This document shows positions 8,600 to 16,979 of a stretch of 64,000 nt of DNA, in pieces. Position 1 is the first letter of the stretch; each line of letters opens with the position of its first letter. This DNA is from CAWUEX02 sp038148375. GTDB taxonomy: Bacteria > Pseudomonadota > Alphaproteobacteria > Rhodospirillales > Rhodospirillaceae. A model generated the notes under the pieces. That model was given only the letters and a program-made list of their open reading frames with translations, had not been told where the DNA came from and searched no databases. The translations under genes were made by a program, and so were the position numbers. The stretch lies in assembly GCA_038148375.1 (NCBI GenBank), contig JAYQVH010000012.1, forward strand, positions 36,337-100,336, read 5' to 3'.

Positions 8600-9316
8600 A
8601 TGGCAACAGCGAAGCGGATTCTGGCGGTCGAGGACGATATTTTCATCCTCGATCTCATCTCGCATATTTTGGAGTCCGCCGGTCATAAGACCGCACGGGC
8701 ATCGACCGCCGCCGAAGCAACGGCCCTGTTCGGGACAGCGAGCTACGATCTCGTGATCCTGGATCTGACCCTGCCCGACGAGGACGGCCTGACGGTGGCA
8801 CGACAGATCAGGGCGCGGTCAGACGTTCCGATCATCGTCCTGAGTGGACGTTCCGAGCGCTCCAGCCTTATCGCCGCGTTGGAAATCGGTGTCGATGACT
8901 ACGTCGTGAAGCCGGCCGATCCACAAGAGTTGCTGCTGCGCGTCAAAAATCAGCTGGAACGGCGCGGCGGTGGTGGCGGTGAGCAATATCGCATTCACGG
9001 GCTTTTTAAGTTCGGCAACTGGGAACTCAATGCAGAGGCGCGAACGTTAACGAACGCATCTGGTGAAGACGTTCGCCTAACCAAAGCGGAGTTCGATCTG
9101 CTGCAGGCGCTGGTGTCGTCCCCCAACCGGGTGCTGGAACGCAATTTCCTCTTGGATGCCATCGGCCGTGCCGATCAGCCGGAAACCAACCGGACGATCG
9201 ACGTGTTGATCGGGCGCCTGCGTGCCAAGATCGAGGCCGATGTAAAGGCTCCAGAACACATCCAGACGGTATTCGGCGTTGGCTACCGGTTTGCGACACG
9301 GGTCGAACGGACGTAA
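8600..9316 (+). CDS. OmpR/PhoB-family response regulator (orphan)
   Basis: A 238-residue two-domain regulator. The receiver domain (about 5-120) shows the acidic pair in AVEDD, the phospho-acceptor Asp55 in ILDLTLPDEDG, the switch Ser in VLSGRS and the conserved Lys in VVKPAD. The C-terminal winged helix (about 130-235) contains LTKAEFDLLQALVSSPNRV and the recognition part RTIDVLIGRLRAKI, ending GVGYRF as is standard. No histidine kinase gene lies nearby. It faces the pilus operon across a region with tandem repeats of the right spacing for this family, so it may control pili, but this is not shown. It is convergent with the next gene. Confidence 0.95.
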   Translation: MATAKRILAVEDDIFILDLISHILESAGHKTARASTAAEATALFGTASYDLVILDLTLPDEDGLTVARQIRARSDVPIIVLSGRSERSSLIAALEIGVDDYVVKPADPQELLLRVKNQLERRGGGGGEQYRIHGLFKFGNWELNAEARTLTNASGEDVRLTKAEFDLLQALVSSPNRVLERNFLLDAIGRADQPETNRTIDVLIGRLRAKIEADVKAPEHIQTVFGVGYRFATRVERT

Positions 9317-9348
9317 GAATTATCTCGTTCGCACGCCTGCTGCGCGTC

Positions 9349-10173
9349 CTACCCAAGAAATTCTTTTTGGTCGATGAGATCCGTGATCGCGACAGAGTCG
9401 GTGCCAATATCGTTGCCGTTGAGTAGATTGAGCGCCTGCCAGGCGGCGTTGGACGCCGCGCCGATCGCAGTGCCGGGGAACAGGACAACGCTGTAGCCCT
9501 CGCCCTGCAAACCGTCCGGCGTCGGCATGCCGTCAGCGCCCGGCTTCATCAAGTTGAACAACAGGGGCACTTTGCCGGACAACAGGTCGCACAGGCGGTG
9601 CCGCTCCCCGGCCGTCTTCAGACCTTCGACAAACACCATGTCAGCGCCCGCCTCGGCGTAACGCGCCGCCCGGTCCATAGCGTCGTCGAGCCCGGTTGAG
9701 AACATCGCGTCTGAGCGCGCGCTGATGACTGTATTCCCGTCGTGCCGGGCATCGAGCGCGGCTTTGATCTTCCCCACCATTGCGTCCGCACTGACCAATG
9801 GCCGCGTCGTCTCCTGGCCGTCCGGTTTGACGTCGATCTGGTCTTCGATCTGGATGCCCGACGCCCCGGCGCGTTCAAAAGCACGGACGGTGCGGGCGAC
9901 ACTGAGCGCGTTGCCGAAACCGGAATCCGCATCGACGAACAGGTGGATGTCCACTCGATCCCGGACACGGGCAACGACATCGGCCATTTCGGTCATCGAC
10001 ACGAGGCCGATGTCCGGTCGGGCGAGCTGGCTGAATGCCACCGCCGAGCCGGAGACGAATACGGCTTCAAAGCCGGCTTTCTCCGCCAGCGCAGCGGTCA
10101 GCGCATCGTAGATTCCGGGAGCGCGGACGATCGCCGTCTGCGCCAACCGGTCTTTCAAGCTCTGAGCGGCCAT
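9349..10173 (-). CDS. PEP mutase/isocitrate lyase-superfamily enzyme
   Basis: A 274-residue TIM-barrel enzyme of the ICL/PEP-mutase superfamily, acting on small 2-oxo or phosphono acids with Mg2+. Seen are the metal-binding DADSGFGN and GIQIEDQ. The lyase loop KKCGH, which holds the catalytic Cys of isocitrate and methylisocitrate lyases, is absent: after EDQ the sequence reads IDVKPDGQETTRPLVS. That rules against a classical lyase and leaves oxaloacetate decarboxylase-like, PEP mutase-like or hydrolase activity. Its ATG overlaps the upstream stop by one base (TAATG), so it is the last gene of a four-gene leftward operon. Confidence 0.88.
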   Translation of the reverse strand: MAAQSLKDRLAQTAIVRAPGIYDALTAALAEKAGFEAVFVSGSAVAFSQLARPDIGLVSMTEMADVVARVRDRVDIHLFVDADSGFGNALSVARTVRAFERAGASGIQIEDQIDVKPDGQETTRPLVSADAMVGKIKAALDARHDGNTVISARSDAMFSTGLDDAMDRAARYAEAGADMVFVEGLKTAGERHRLCDLLSGKVPLLFNLMKPGADGMPTPDGLQGEGYSVVLFPGTAIGAASNAAWQALNLLNGNDIGTDSVAITDLIDQKEFLG

Positions 10174-11162
10174 TACCAGTCCACCTCGACACCGATGCCC
10201 TTGTCACCGGCGGTCTTGGCGGCGGCAACGGCAGCGGCAAGATCCTGCGCCGCAACGCCGAGGGACTTGTACACGGTGATGTCGGCATCGGACTGCCGTC
10301 CCGGCACATCGCCCGAGAGCACTGCGCCGATCTCGCCGGCAATATGATCGGCGGTCACCAAGCCAGCTTCGATGGCATTGACCAATTCCCCGGCCTGCTC
10401 GACCGCCGATGGAATGTAATCGACAAAGAATTTGCTGCGGGTGACGACTTCCGTGTCGGCTTCCGCCGCGGCGCGCACCGCGGCGCCAACCAGATTGACG
10501 TGCACGCCCGGCGAAAGCCATGCGCCTTTGAGAATTGGCTCCGGCGACGACGTCACGGTGCAGAGGATTTCCGCCTCACGCGCAGCCGTCTCCGCGTCGG
10601 GCTCAACAGAGATCGATACACCGTCGGGAAGCTCCTGCTCGTCGGCAAAGGCCTGGGCCCTGTCGGCATTGCGCGCCCAGACGATAATGCGCTCGATGGG
10701 ACGCACGGACAAAATCGCCTGAATGTGGTGACGCGCTTCCTCGCCTGCACCAAAGAGCGTGAGCGAGGTTGCGTCTTTGCGCGCAAACGTGCGTGTCGCC
10801 AGCGCAGTGGTTGCCGAGGTACGGATGGCGGTGAGTTCGCTACCATCCATCAGGGCAATCGGCAGGCCATCCTCGACATCGAACACCATGACCGCGCCGA
10901 CATGGCTGGAATGCGGGCTCTCGGGCGCGCGGGGAAACTTGCTGACGATTTTGATGCCGAACACAGCGTCGGCCTGATCCGTTTTGCCCAGATAGCCGGG
11001 CATCATGCCAAGTTTGCCTTTGGTGTCCGGCACCGCCATGAACTGGCGCAGAGGCATTTCGACATCGCGGCGCGTCACCGCCTGCATGGCGCCATCCATC
11101 AGATCGACGCAGTCGGCATGGGTTAAGGACGCGGCCACGGCCGCACGGTTGAGAACAAGCAT
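10173..11162 (-). CDS. Ornithine cyclodeaminase/mu-crystallin family oxidoreductase
   Basis: A 329-residue member of the OCD/mu-crystallin family: NAD(P)-dependent cyclodeaminases, ketimine reductases or imino-acid reductases. The family start (LTHADCVDLMDGAMQAV), the substrate segment MPGYLGKTDQADAVFGIKIVS and the Rossmann part SLTLFGAGEEARHHIQAI, with a nucleotide-binding GAG, are clear. The C-terminal phrase VYKSLGVAAQDLAAA is also typical. It sits between a cupin gene (26 bp upstream) and a PEP-mutase-fold gene that it overlaps. The operon may deal with an amino- or imino-acid; the substrate cannot be read from sequence. Confidence 0.92.
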   Translation of the reverse strand: MLVLNRAAVAASLTHADCVDLMDGAMQAVTRRDVEMPLRQFMAVPDTKGKLGMMPGYLGKTDQADAVFGIKIVSKFPRAPESPHSSHVGAVMVFDVEDGLPIALMDGSELTAIRTSATTALATRTFARKDATSLTLFGAGEEARHHIQAILSVRPIERIIVWARNADRAQAFADEQELPDGVSISVEPDAETAAREAEILCTVTSSPEPILKGAWLSPGVHVNLVGAAVRAAAEADTEVVTRSKFFVDYIPSAVEQAGELVNAIEAGLVTADHIAGEIGAVLSGDVPGRQSDADITVYKSLGVAAQDLAAAVAAAKTAGDKGIGVEVDW

Positions 11163-11188
11163 GGAGAAACCTGCGTTGGGTCGTTGAG

Positions 11189-11698
11189 TTATTTGGCTTT
11201 CGGACGAGGCGGCACGAACTTCATCGCCTTCAGGATGTCGGCGACATTTTTAGGACGCGAGAACGTGTCAGGCATGGGTTCGCCCGGCGTACGCGGACGG
11301 CCGATGGCCCGGAACCAGTCTTCAAGGGCAGGCGGGAAAAACACCCAGAACAGCTTCAAATCCACGTCGCCTGTGTTTTCTAAAAGATGACGCGCGTGTT
11401 TGCCGAATAGAATGGTCGCGCCGGGACCGATTTCGAACTCCTCGTCTTCGATTTCGCAGCGGCCGGTGCCTTCGTAAATAAAGATTAGTTCATGATTCTG
11501 GAAGTGCCCATGTTCCCGCACATGACAGCCGGGCGGCAGCACCTGAATGCCGGACGAAAAGTCGTCATAAGGCATGTTTTCCGGAGTCAGATTGACGGTG
11601 ACATAGCCACGCGACGGCTCCGGCTGCCATATTGACTCTCCTTCTTCAGGACCGATCACTTTCCACCACGGGGCGCGGACGTCTACGGATGTTGGCAT
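11189..11698 (-). CDS. Cytoplasmic cupin-domain protein
   Basis: A 169-residue single-domain cupin without a signal peptide. The core is GIQVLPPGCHVREHGHFQNHELIFIYEGTG split over two strands; the HGHxxxHE pattern gives the three metal ligands of motif 1, and GPGATILFGKHARHLLENTG gives motif 2 with its His. So unlike the secreted cupins further right, this one keeps a complete metal site and may be an enzyme (dioxygenase, isomerase or epimerase). It lies 3 bp after the hydrolase stop and is clearly in its operon. Confidence 0.87.
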   Translation of the reverse strand: MPTSVDVRAPWWKVIGPEEGESIWQPEPSRGYVTVNLTPENMPYDDFSSGIQVLPPGCHVREHGHFQNHELIFIYEGTGRCEIEDEEFEIGPGATILFGKHARHLLENTGDVDLKLFWVFFPPALEDWFRAIGRPRTPGEPMPDTFSRPKNVADILKAMKFVPPRPKAK

Positions 11699-11701
11699 GG
11701 C

Positions 11702-12517
11702 TTAGGCCTCATTGAGTACGGATGTAAGGAATGCGGAAACAGCTTGATTATAGGCTCGCGTCTCGACGTGCGGCACGAAATGCCCGCCGCGCGGCAAAAT
11801 CACTTTTTGGGCATTCGGAATAGCGGCGGCCAGTTCTTCAGAGAAGGCAACTGGCGTGATTTGATCATCTGCCGCACCGATGACGAGCGTCGGCAACGCG
11901 ATTTCATGACTGCGGGCACGCAAATCATGCGATTGGACCGCGTGAATGCGCGAACGTTCGATGTCCACCCCTGGAAAAGCTGCGACACGTTGCGCTTTGG
12001 TGCCGGTGATAATTTCAGCGTGGGCATTGAGATGATCAGGCGGATAAGCCCGTAAGATCCCGTCGGTCAGGTAGGCCTCTGGTCCCGCGGTTTCGAGCAC
12101 GGCAAGCCGCAGATCGAATAGCTCCTTGAAGTACACACTTGGGCCGGACCAGGTTGCACTCAAGACGATTGCGGATAGACGGTCCGCGTTGTTGAGCGCG
12201 AGATGCTGGGCGATGGCGCCGCCGGTGGAATGTCCGACCAGGGCCGCCTTTTCAACACCAAGGGCGTCCATGAGCGCCAAGACATCGCGGGCCATCTGCG
12301 CCACCGAGTAGTCGATCTTGGATTTGGTGCTGGCCCCGGTGCCGCGGTGATCATGGGTGATGACCTTGAAGCGCGGCGTCAGCGACGGAACAACCGGGTC
12401 CCAGAAAACAGCCCGCCCGCCCAGACCAGACACCAGAAGAACAGGGGTTTTGCAGCCGTCCGGACCGGCATGCTGCCATACCGCCAAATCGGCATCGCCA
12501 ACGCTGATCATGTCCAT
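11702..12517 (-). CDS. Alpha/beta hydrolase
   Basis: A 271-residue alpha/beta-fold hydrolase, cytoplasmic. The triad is visible: nucleophile Ser in VGHSTGG, Asp in IGAADDQITP, His in PRGGHFVP; the oxyanion segment is VSGLGG and the DHRGTGAST turn follows. It resembles 3-oxoadipate enol-lactonase and RutD-type hydrolases of catabolic operons. First gene of a leftward four-gene operon divergent from the LysR gene, so probably under its control. An ATG two codons in (12511) is an equally possible start. Confidence 0.92.
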   Translation of the reverse strand: MDMISVGDADLAVWQHAGPDGCKTPVLLVSGLGGRAVFWDPVVPSLTPRFKVITHDHRGTGASTKSKIDYSVAQMARDVLALMDALGVEKAALVGHSTGGAIAQHLALNNADRLSAIVLSATWSGPSVYFKELFDLRLAVLETAGPEAYLTDGILRAYPPDHLNAHAEIITGTKAQRVAAFPGVDIERSRIHAVQSHDLRARSHEIALPTLVIGAADDQITPVAFSEELAAAIPNAQKVILPRGGHFVPHVETRAYNQAVSAFLTSVLNEA

Positions 12518-12696
12518 CGCGCGAAATCCAACGTTTCTCTTGATTTAGGCAGCACTTTGCACGTCAGCGTCACTGATGACCAATTCAAAGCATCGATTAT
12601 CGTATAACAAAAATATATGGATATGTACGGTTTAGACATTGGCGTTTATGGTTCAACCGGACCATACTGCGGCAAATTCAAAACAGGGCTTTGGCA
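12518..12696. promoter_or_regulatory. Divergent promoter region between hydrolase operon and LysR
   Basis: A 179-bp region between the leftward hydrolase operon and the rightward LysR gene. It contains an AT-rich part (about 12580-12650) and an odd palindrome CGATTATCG at 12594-12602 that could be part of a LysR operator. The layout (regulator divergent from targets) is the standard one for LysR control. No firm -35/-10 could be assigned. Confidence 0.45.
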
Positions 12697-13608
12697 ATGG
12701 AACTCAAGCATTTGCGCCACTTTGTCGCCGTGGTGGACTGCGGCACGCTGTCCGGCGCCAGTTCGATTCTGCACCTGACCCAGCCGGCGCTGACGCGCAG
12801 CATAAAGACCCTTGAACACCAGCTCGAAGCGGAGTTGTTGGAACGCCGGGCACGCGGCGTTGTCCCCACCGAGGCCGGAGCCCGGCTCTACACCCGGGCA
12901 AAAACCATCCTGAACGAAGCGGCCCGGACAGCAGAGGACGTGTCCGCGACAGCACGCGGGGCCCGCGGAAAGTTGAGTATCGGCGTCGCTGCGATGTTCA
13001 GCGGCGAAGTGATAGCGGCGGTGCTCGCGCACCTGAAAAAGGCGGCGCCGGACCTGACCGTTCATGTCTTGGAGGGTTTCTTCGAAGATCTCGTCGACAA
13101 CCTGAAGACCGCGCAAGTCGAAGCGGTGTTCACAAACTTTCCACCCGGCCTGACGGATCCGGAACTCACATTTGAACCGATCATTACCGTTCAGTCCCGG
13201 TTCGTGGTCAGTGCAAAGCATCCTTTGGCCAGCAATAAACACGTTTCAATGTCGGAGATCGCCAAGGTGCAGATGGCTCTGGTGCGGCAGGCGCACATGA
13301 CGACACTGGTTTCGGAATTGTTTGCCGCCCAGGACGTCGGTTTGTCCCGTCCCGCGATAGAAACCAATGCGCTTCAGCTGCTGCGCTCGCTCGTCTTGTC
13401 AGGTGATTATATTTCCCTGCTGCCCGATCATATTCTGGAGGACGATGTCGAAGCAGGGCGCATCGTCCGCCTGAATGTCGAAGGCACACCGCTGCAAAGG
13501 GCCTCAGGTCTAGTCTTACGGAATCAAGAAACCCAGCGGCCCGCCGTCTCTCACTTCGCCGCGGCTGCCCGCGCGGCCCTTGCTGACTGGCCAGAAATCA
13601 AATCATGA
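12697..13608 (+). CDS. LysR-type transcriptional regulator
   Basis: A 303-residue LysR regulator. The N-terminal winged helix (1-60) reads MELKHLRHFVAVVDCGTLSG and then the recognition helix LTQPALTRSIKTLEHQL, which are diagnostic. The rest is the co-inducer domain with GKLSIGVAAMFSG and a second half starting at about residue 160. I use the ATG at 12697 (CAGGG 8 bases upstream); a TTG two codons earlier is less likely. Its stop overlaps the start of the GMC gene (ATGA), so it is co-transcribed with the rightward operon and also faces the hydrolase operon. It likely responds to a metabolite of one of these. Confidence 0.94.
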   Translation: MELKHLRHFVAVVDCGTLSGASSILHLTQPALTRSIKTLEHQLEAELLERRARGVVPTEAGARLYTRAKTILNEAARTAEDVSATARGARGKLSIGVAAMFSGEVIAAVLAHLKKAAPDLTVHVLEGFFEDLVDNLKTAQVEAVFTNFPPGLTDPELTFEPIITVQSRFVVSAKHPLASNKHVSMSEIAKVQMALVRQAHMTTLVSELFAAQDVGLSRPAIETNALQLLRSLVLSGDYISLLPDHILEDDVEAGRIVRLNVEGTPLQRASGLVLRNQETQRPAVSHFAAAARAALADWPEIKS

Positions 13609-15200
13609 CAGACGCGGATCACATTGTTATCGGCGGCGGATCTTCCGGCGCCGCCCTGGCCCATCGGCTAGCGAAGCTGCGTCCGCGTGACCGCGTGGTC
13701 CTGCTCGAAGCGGGCACCTACGACTGGTCGCCGTTCATTCACGTGCCGGCTGCGATCATCAAAGCCATCGGTAATAAGAACCTCGACTGGATGCATGTCG
13801 CCGAACCGGACCCGACCCGCGACGGCAGAAGCGACCTTTGGCCGGCGGGCAAAGTGCTCGGCGGCTCTAGCTCGATCAACGGCATGCTGTTCGTGCGCGG
13901 ACAAGCGAGCGACTACAACCGCTGGGCCGAGGCCGGCTGCGATGGCTGGTCCTATGCCGATGTTCTGCCGATATTCAAGCGCTTGGAACGCACCGCGATC
14001 GGCGACCCCGACCTACGTGGGCGGACCGGTCCGATGCACATCGACCGCCTGCGCACGGTGCATCCGCTAGCGCATACCTTTATCTCCGCGGCAAAAGAAA
14101 ATGGCGTTCCGTTCAATGGCGATTACAACGGAGCCAGCCAGGTCGGTGTCGCCTACAGTCAGGTGACTCAGACCCGCGGTTGGCGGCATCACTCGGCACG
14201 CGGATATTTGTGGCCGGGCACAAAACCCCGGAACCTGAAGATCATTACGCGGGCGACCGCCTCCGGCCTGACCTTTGACAGCGACCGGTGTAGCGGAGTC
14301 ACTTACCGCAAGGGCGGAGAGCGGCATACCCTTAAAGCCGCGCACGGCGTCACGATCTCCGCCGGCACCATGGCCAGCCCGAAACTATTGATGCTAAGCG
14401 GTATCGGTCCGGCCGAGCACTTGCAAGAACTCGGCATCGATGTCCGACGCGCCTGCGATGCTGTCGGGCGCAATCTGCAAGAGCATCCCGAAGGGATGGT
14501 TAGCATCGAAGTCAATCAGCCGACCTTCAATACCGAGATCAACAGTTGGAAGATCGTCCTGCATTCGATCAACTGGCTTCTGTTCGGACGCGGACCGGCG
14601 ACAAGCCCTTATCCGCACGCGGTGGCGTTCATGGCATCTGGCGGAAGGGGCGATCAGGCGGACGTGCAGGTCCAACTCGGACCTTACGCGTTCACCTTCG
14701 ACGAGAACGGAGTCATCCCGCACAACAAACCAGCAATCTCGGCCGCCGTGAATATCGCCTATCCCAAATCGAGGGGACGGATCACGCTGCGCACCAAACA
14801 GCCTGAGGACGGTGTGCGAATTGATCACAAGATGTTCGAAGCCGAAGAGGACCTAAACGACCTCATCGCGGCTTGCCGCAGTGTGCGCGAAATCCTCGCC
14901 GGACCGGCTTTTGCGGAGACGCGGGTCGCCGAACGCATGCCCGGCGCCGACGTGCAAAGCGACGACGAATGGGCAGACTTTCTGCGGCGCACCGCCTTCC
15001 TGGGCTATCATCCGGTCGGTACCTGCCGCATGGGCAGCGACGAGAACTCGGTCGTGACACCCGACCTTAAAGTCCGCGGCGTGACGGGCCTCAGGGTCGC
15101 CGACGCCTCTATCATGCCGGACCTGCCCAGCGGCAATACAAACGGGACAGCATTGATGATCGGCGAAAAGGCAGCCGACCTGATCGCGGCGGAGTGTTAA
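13605..15200 (+). CDS. GMC-family FAD oxidoreductase (choline dehydrogenase-like)
   Basis: A 531-residue glucose-methanol-choline oxidoreductase oxidising an alcohol with FAD. The dinucleotide site IGGGSSGAALAHRL starts at residue 9; GKVLGGSSSINGMLFVRG is GMC signature 1, and ISAGTMASPKLLMLSGIGP matches signature 2. The catalytic His469 in YHPVGTCRMG and the partner Asn in PSGNTNGT (511-513) are present, followed by VADASIMP. No signal peptide, so cytoplasmic. It overlaps the LysR gene by 4 bp and is followed after 3 bp by an MFS gene. Relatives oxidise choline, alkanols or aromatic alcohols; the substrate here is open. Confidence 0.95.
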   Translation: MTDADHIVIGGGSSGAALAHRLAKLRPRDRVVLLEAGTYDWSPFIHVPAAIIKAIGNKNLDWMHVAEPDPTRDGRSDLWPAGKVLGGSSSINGMLFVRGQASDYNRWAEAGCDGWSYADVLPIFKRLERTAIGDPDLRGRTGPMHIDRLRTVHPLAHTFISAAKENGVPFNGDYNGASQVGVAYSQVTQTRGWRHHSARGYLWPGTKPRNLKIITRATASGLTFDSDRCSGVTYRKGGERHTLKAAHGVTISAGTMASPKLLMLSGIGPAEHLQELGIDVRRACDAVGRNLQEHPEGMVSIEVNQPTFNTEINSWKIVLHSINWLLFGRGPATSPYPHAVAFMASGGRGDQADVQVQLGPYAFTFDENGVIPHNKPAISAAVNIAYPKSRGRITLRTKQPEDGVRIDHKMFEAEEDLNDLIAACRSVREILAGPAFAETRVAERMPGADVQSDDEWADFLRRTAFLGYHPVGTCRMGSDENSVVTPDLKVRGVTGLRVADASIMPDLPSGNTNGTALMIGEKAADLIAAEC

Positions 15201-15203
15201 GCG

Positions 15204-16559
15204 ATGACTGATACGACCCTCAAGGCGGAGGCCACCGATCCCTTTGCGTTCCGGAGCGACGGCTACGCCTGGTTTGTCGTGTTTATGCTGTGCCTGGCGA
15301 TGATCATCTCGTTTATCGACCGGCAAATCATCAACCTGCTGGTCGATCCGATCCGCGCCGATCTCGGCATTTCCGACACACAAATCAGTTTACTGCAAGG
15401 ATTCGCTTTCGCGCTATTTTACAGCGCCGTGTCTATTCCGCTTGGACGCCTGGTCGATGCCCGCAACCGTAAAGGCATCATCGCCGCCGGTATGGTCTTG
15501 TGGTCAGTCGCAACAGCCGTTTGCGGTGTCGCCAAGCTCTTTTGGCACTTGTTTATCGCGCGCATGCTGGTCGGTGTCGGCGAAGCCACATTGACGCCCG
15601 CCGGTGCTTCGATGTTGGCTGATTACTTTCCACGCAAGAGTTTTACCCGCGCACTCAGCGTTTTTACCGGTGCCGGCTTTCTCGGCTCCGGTATCGCTCT
15701 TGCTCTGGGCGGTCTCATCATCAACGAAATGATGGCGATCGGTCCGGTAGACCTCGGCATTTTCGGTACTGCACGCCCCTGGCAATTGACGTTCATGGTC
15801 GTATCTATTCCCGGGCTCGTTCTGGTCGGCATTTTGTGGCTGACCGTCCGCGAACCGCCTCGCATCGGCACAGCCGGCAAAATCAAAGACGAACCACTTT
15901 CATTACGCGACGCCTGGGCCTATTTGGTGGACCATAAGCGAGTGCTCGGTCCCGTGGTGATGGGCTTCACATTCATGTCAATGATGATGTTTTCCCTCGG
16001 CGCCTGGACACCGACATATTTTGTACGCACCTTCGATATGCCGATTGCGGAAATCGGTGCCATCTTCGGCTTGTACTTCATGATTCTCGGCTCCGCCGGC
16101 GTGGTCTGCGGCGGGCTGCTGTCTGACTGGCTGAAATCCCGGGGCCACGAGGATTCGAACATGCGGGCGGGCTTAATTGCCGCTATTTTAACCGCGCCGT
16201 TTCTGGTCGCGTTCCCATTGGTCAGTGATCAGACACTCTCGCTCGTCCTGCTTGCTCCTGTGATCTTTTTTGGCACGATGCCATTTGGCGCCGGACCTTC
16301 CGCACTGCCATTGATCGTCCCTAACCGCTTGAGGGGTCAGGTGATGGCCTTATATCTGTTGATCAGTAACCTAGTGGGACAAGGCGGCGGCCCCTGGCTT
16401 GTTGCTGTATTTACGGACTACGCGCTGCAAGACTCCAGTCTGCTCCGCTATTCCATCAGCATCGTCTGCCCAATAATTCTTCTGATCGGTGCCGCAACTC
16501 TGGTCTACGGACTGAAGCCCTTTGGACGCCATGTGCAGGCACTAGAAGCTAATGCGTAA
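15204..16559 (+). CDS. MFS transporter, spinster-like
   Basis: A 451-residue major facilitator with 12 predicted membrane segments. The spinster-type start is seen in FIDRQIINLLVDPIRADLGISDTQ, with the loop 2-3 motif GRLVDARNRK and the helix-4 phrase RMLVGVGEATLTPAG; a central cytoplasmic loop lies near 210-230. This group takes up or exports sphingolipid-like, aromatic or hexuronate-type compounds. It starts 3 bp after the GMC gene, so transport and oxidation of one substrate are likely coupled. Confidence 0.93.
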   Translation: MTDTTLKAEATDPFAFRSDGYAWFVVFMLCLAMIISFIDRQIINLLVDPIRADLGISDTQISLLQGFAFALFYSAVSIPLGRLVDARNRKGIIAAGMVLWSVATAVCGVAKLFWHLFIARMLVGVGEATLTPAGASMLADYFPRKSFTRALSVFTGAGFLGSGIALALGGLIINEMMAIGPVDLGIFGTARPWQLTFMVVSIPGLVLVGILWLTVREPPRIGTAGKIKDEPLSLRDAWAYLVDHKRVLGPVVMGFTFMSMMMFSLGAWTPTYFVRTFDMPIAEIGAIFGLYFMILGSAGVVCGGLLSDWLKSRGHEDSNMRAGLIAAILTAPFLVAFPLVSDQTLSLVLLAPVIFFGTMPFGAGPSALPLIVPNRLRGQVMALYLLISNLVGQGGGPWLVAVFTDYALQDSSLLRYSISIVCPIILLIGAATLVYGLKPFGRHVQALEANA

Positions 16560-16607
16560 TGTTGCCCACGAGTGACAATGGAACCGGACGCACGGAGAGA
16601 CAAAATT

Positions 16608-16979
16608 ATGGACAACAATTCCCCCAATGAAATGCTCCACCCGGAAACCGGTGACAGCCGGCTTTCGGAGCTTGGTGACGAGATTAACAGTTCAGGTAAG
16701 CAATTCTTCGACAATGTCGTCCTCGACAACATTCTTGAAGCCATGGTCGAGTTGACCGCTCAGGTGTGGACCTACCGCGACCGCTCCATCATTCTTGAGC
16801 GCGTGCTGCAGGACATCGTCAGTGATGGCAAAGATATCGCCGCGCTGATTGAGGCTTACGAGCCGACCGAGGCAGACAATGCCGCCCGCGCCGCCGAACG
16901 TGCTGAACTCGTATCTAATGTCTTCCGCAGCTTTTCCCGCCGTCCCGTTTCCACCAAGACTTCAGGAGGCCCGTCATGA
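16608..16979 (+). CDS. Small conserved-looking protein of unknown function
   Basis: A 123-residue soluble protein I do not recognise. It is acidic and mostly helical, with no signal peptide and no cysteine pairs; the region DNILEAMVELTAQVWTYRDR (about 35-55) is the most regular helix, and the end is basic (SRRPVSTKTSGG). The ATG at 16608 has GGAGAG 8 bases upstream; in-frame GTG 16572 and ATG 16578 are weaker alternatives. It overlaps the methyltransferase gene by 4 bp (ATGA), which suggests it is a partner of that enzyme or a small subunit of the pathway. Confidence 0.72.
   Translation: MDNNSPNEMLHPETGDSRLSELGDEINSSGKQFFDNVVLDNILEAMVELTAQVWTYRDRSIILERVLQDIVSDGKDIAALIEAYEPTEADNAARAAERAELVSNVFRSFSRRPVSTKTSGGPS

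Noticed and set aside
10035..11126. 363-codon plus-strand frame opposite the OCD-like gene
   Set aside because: No recognisable motif; the antisense gene has a clear Rossmann site and family phrases.
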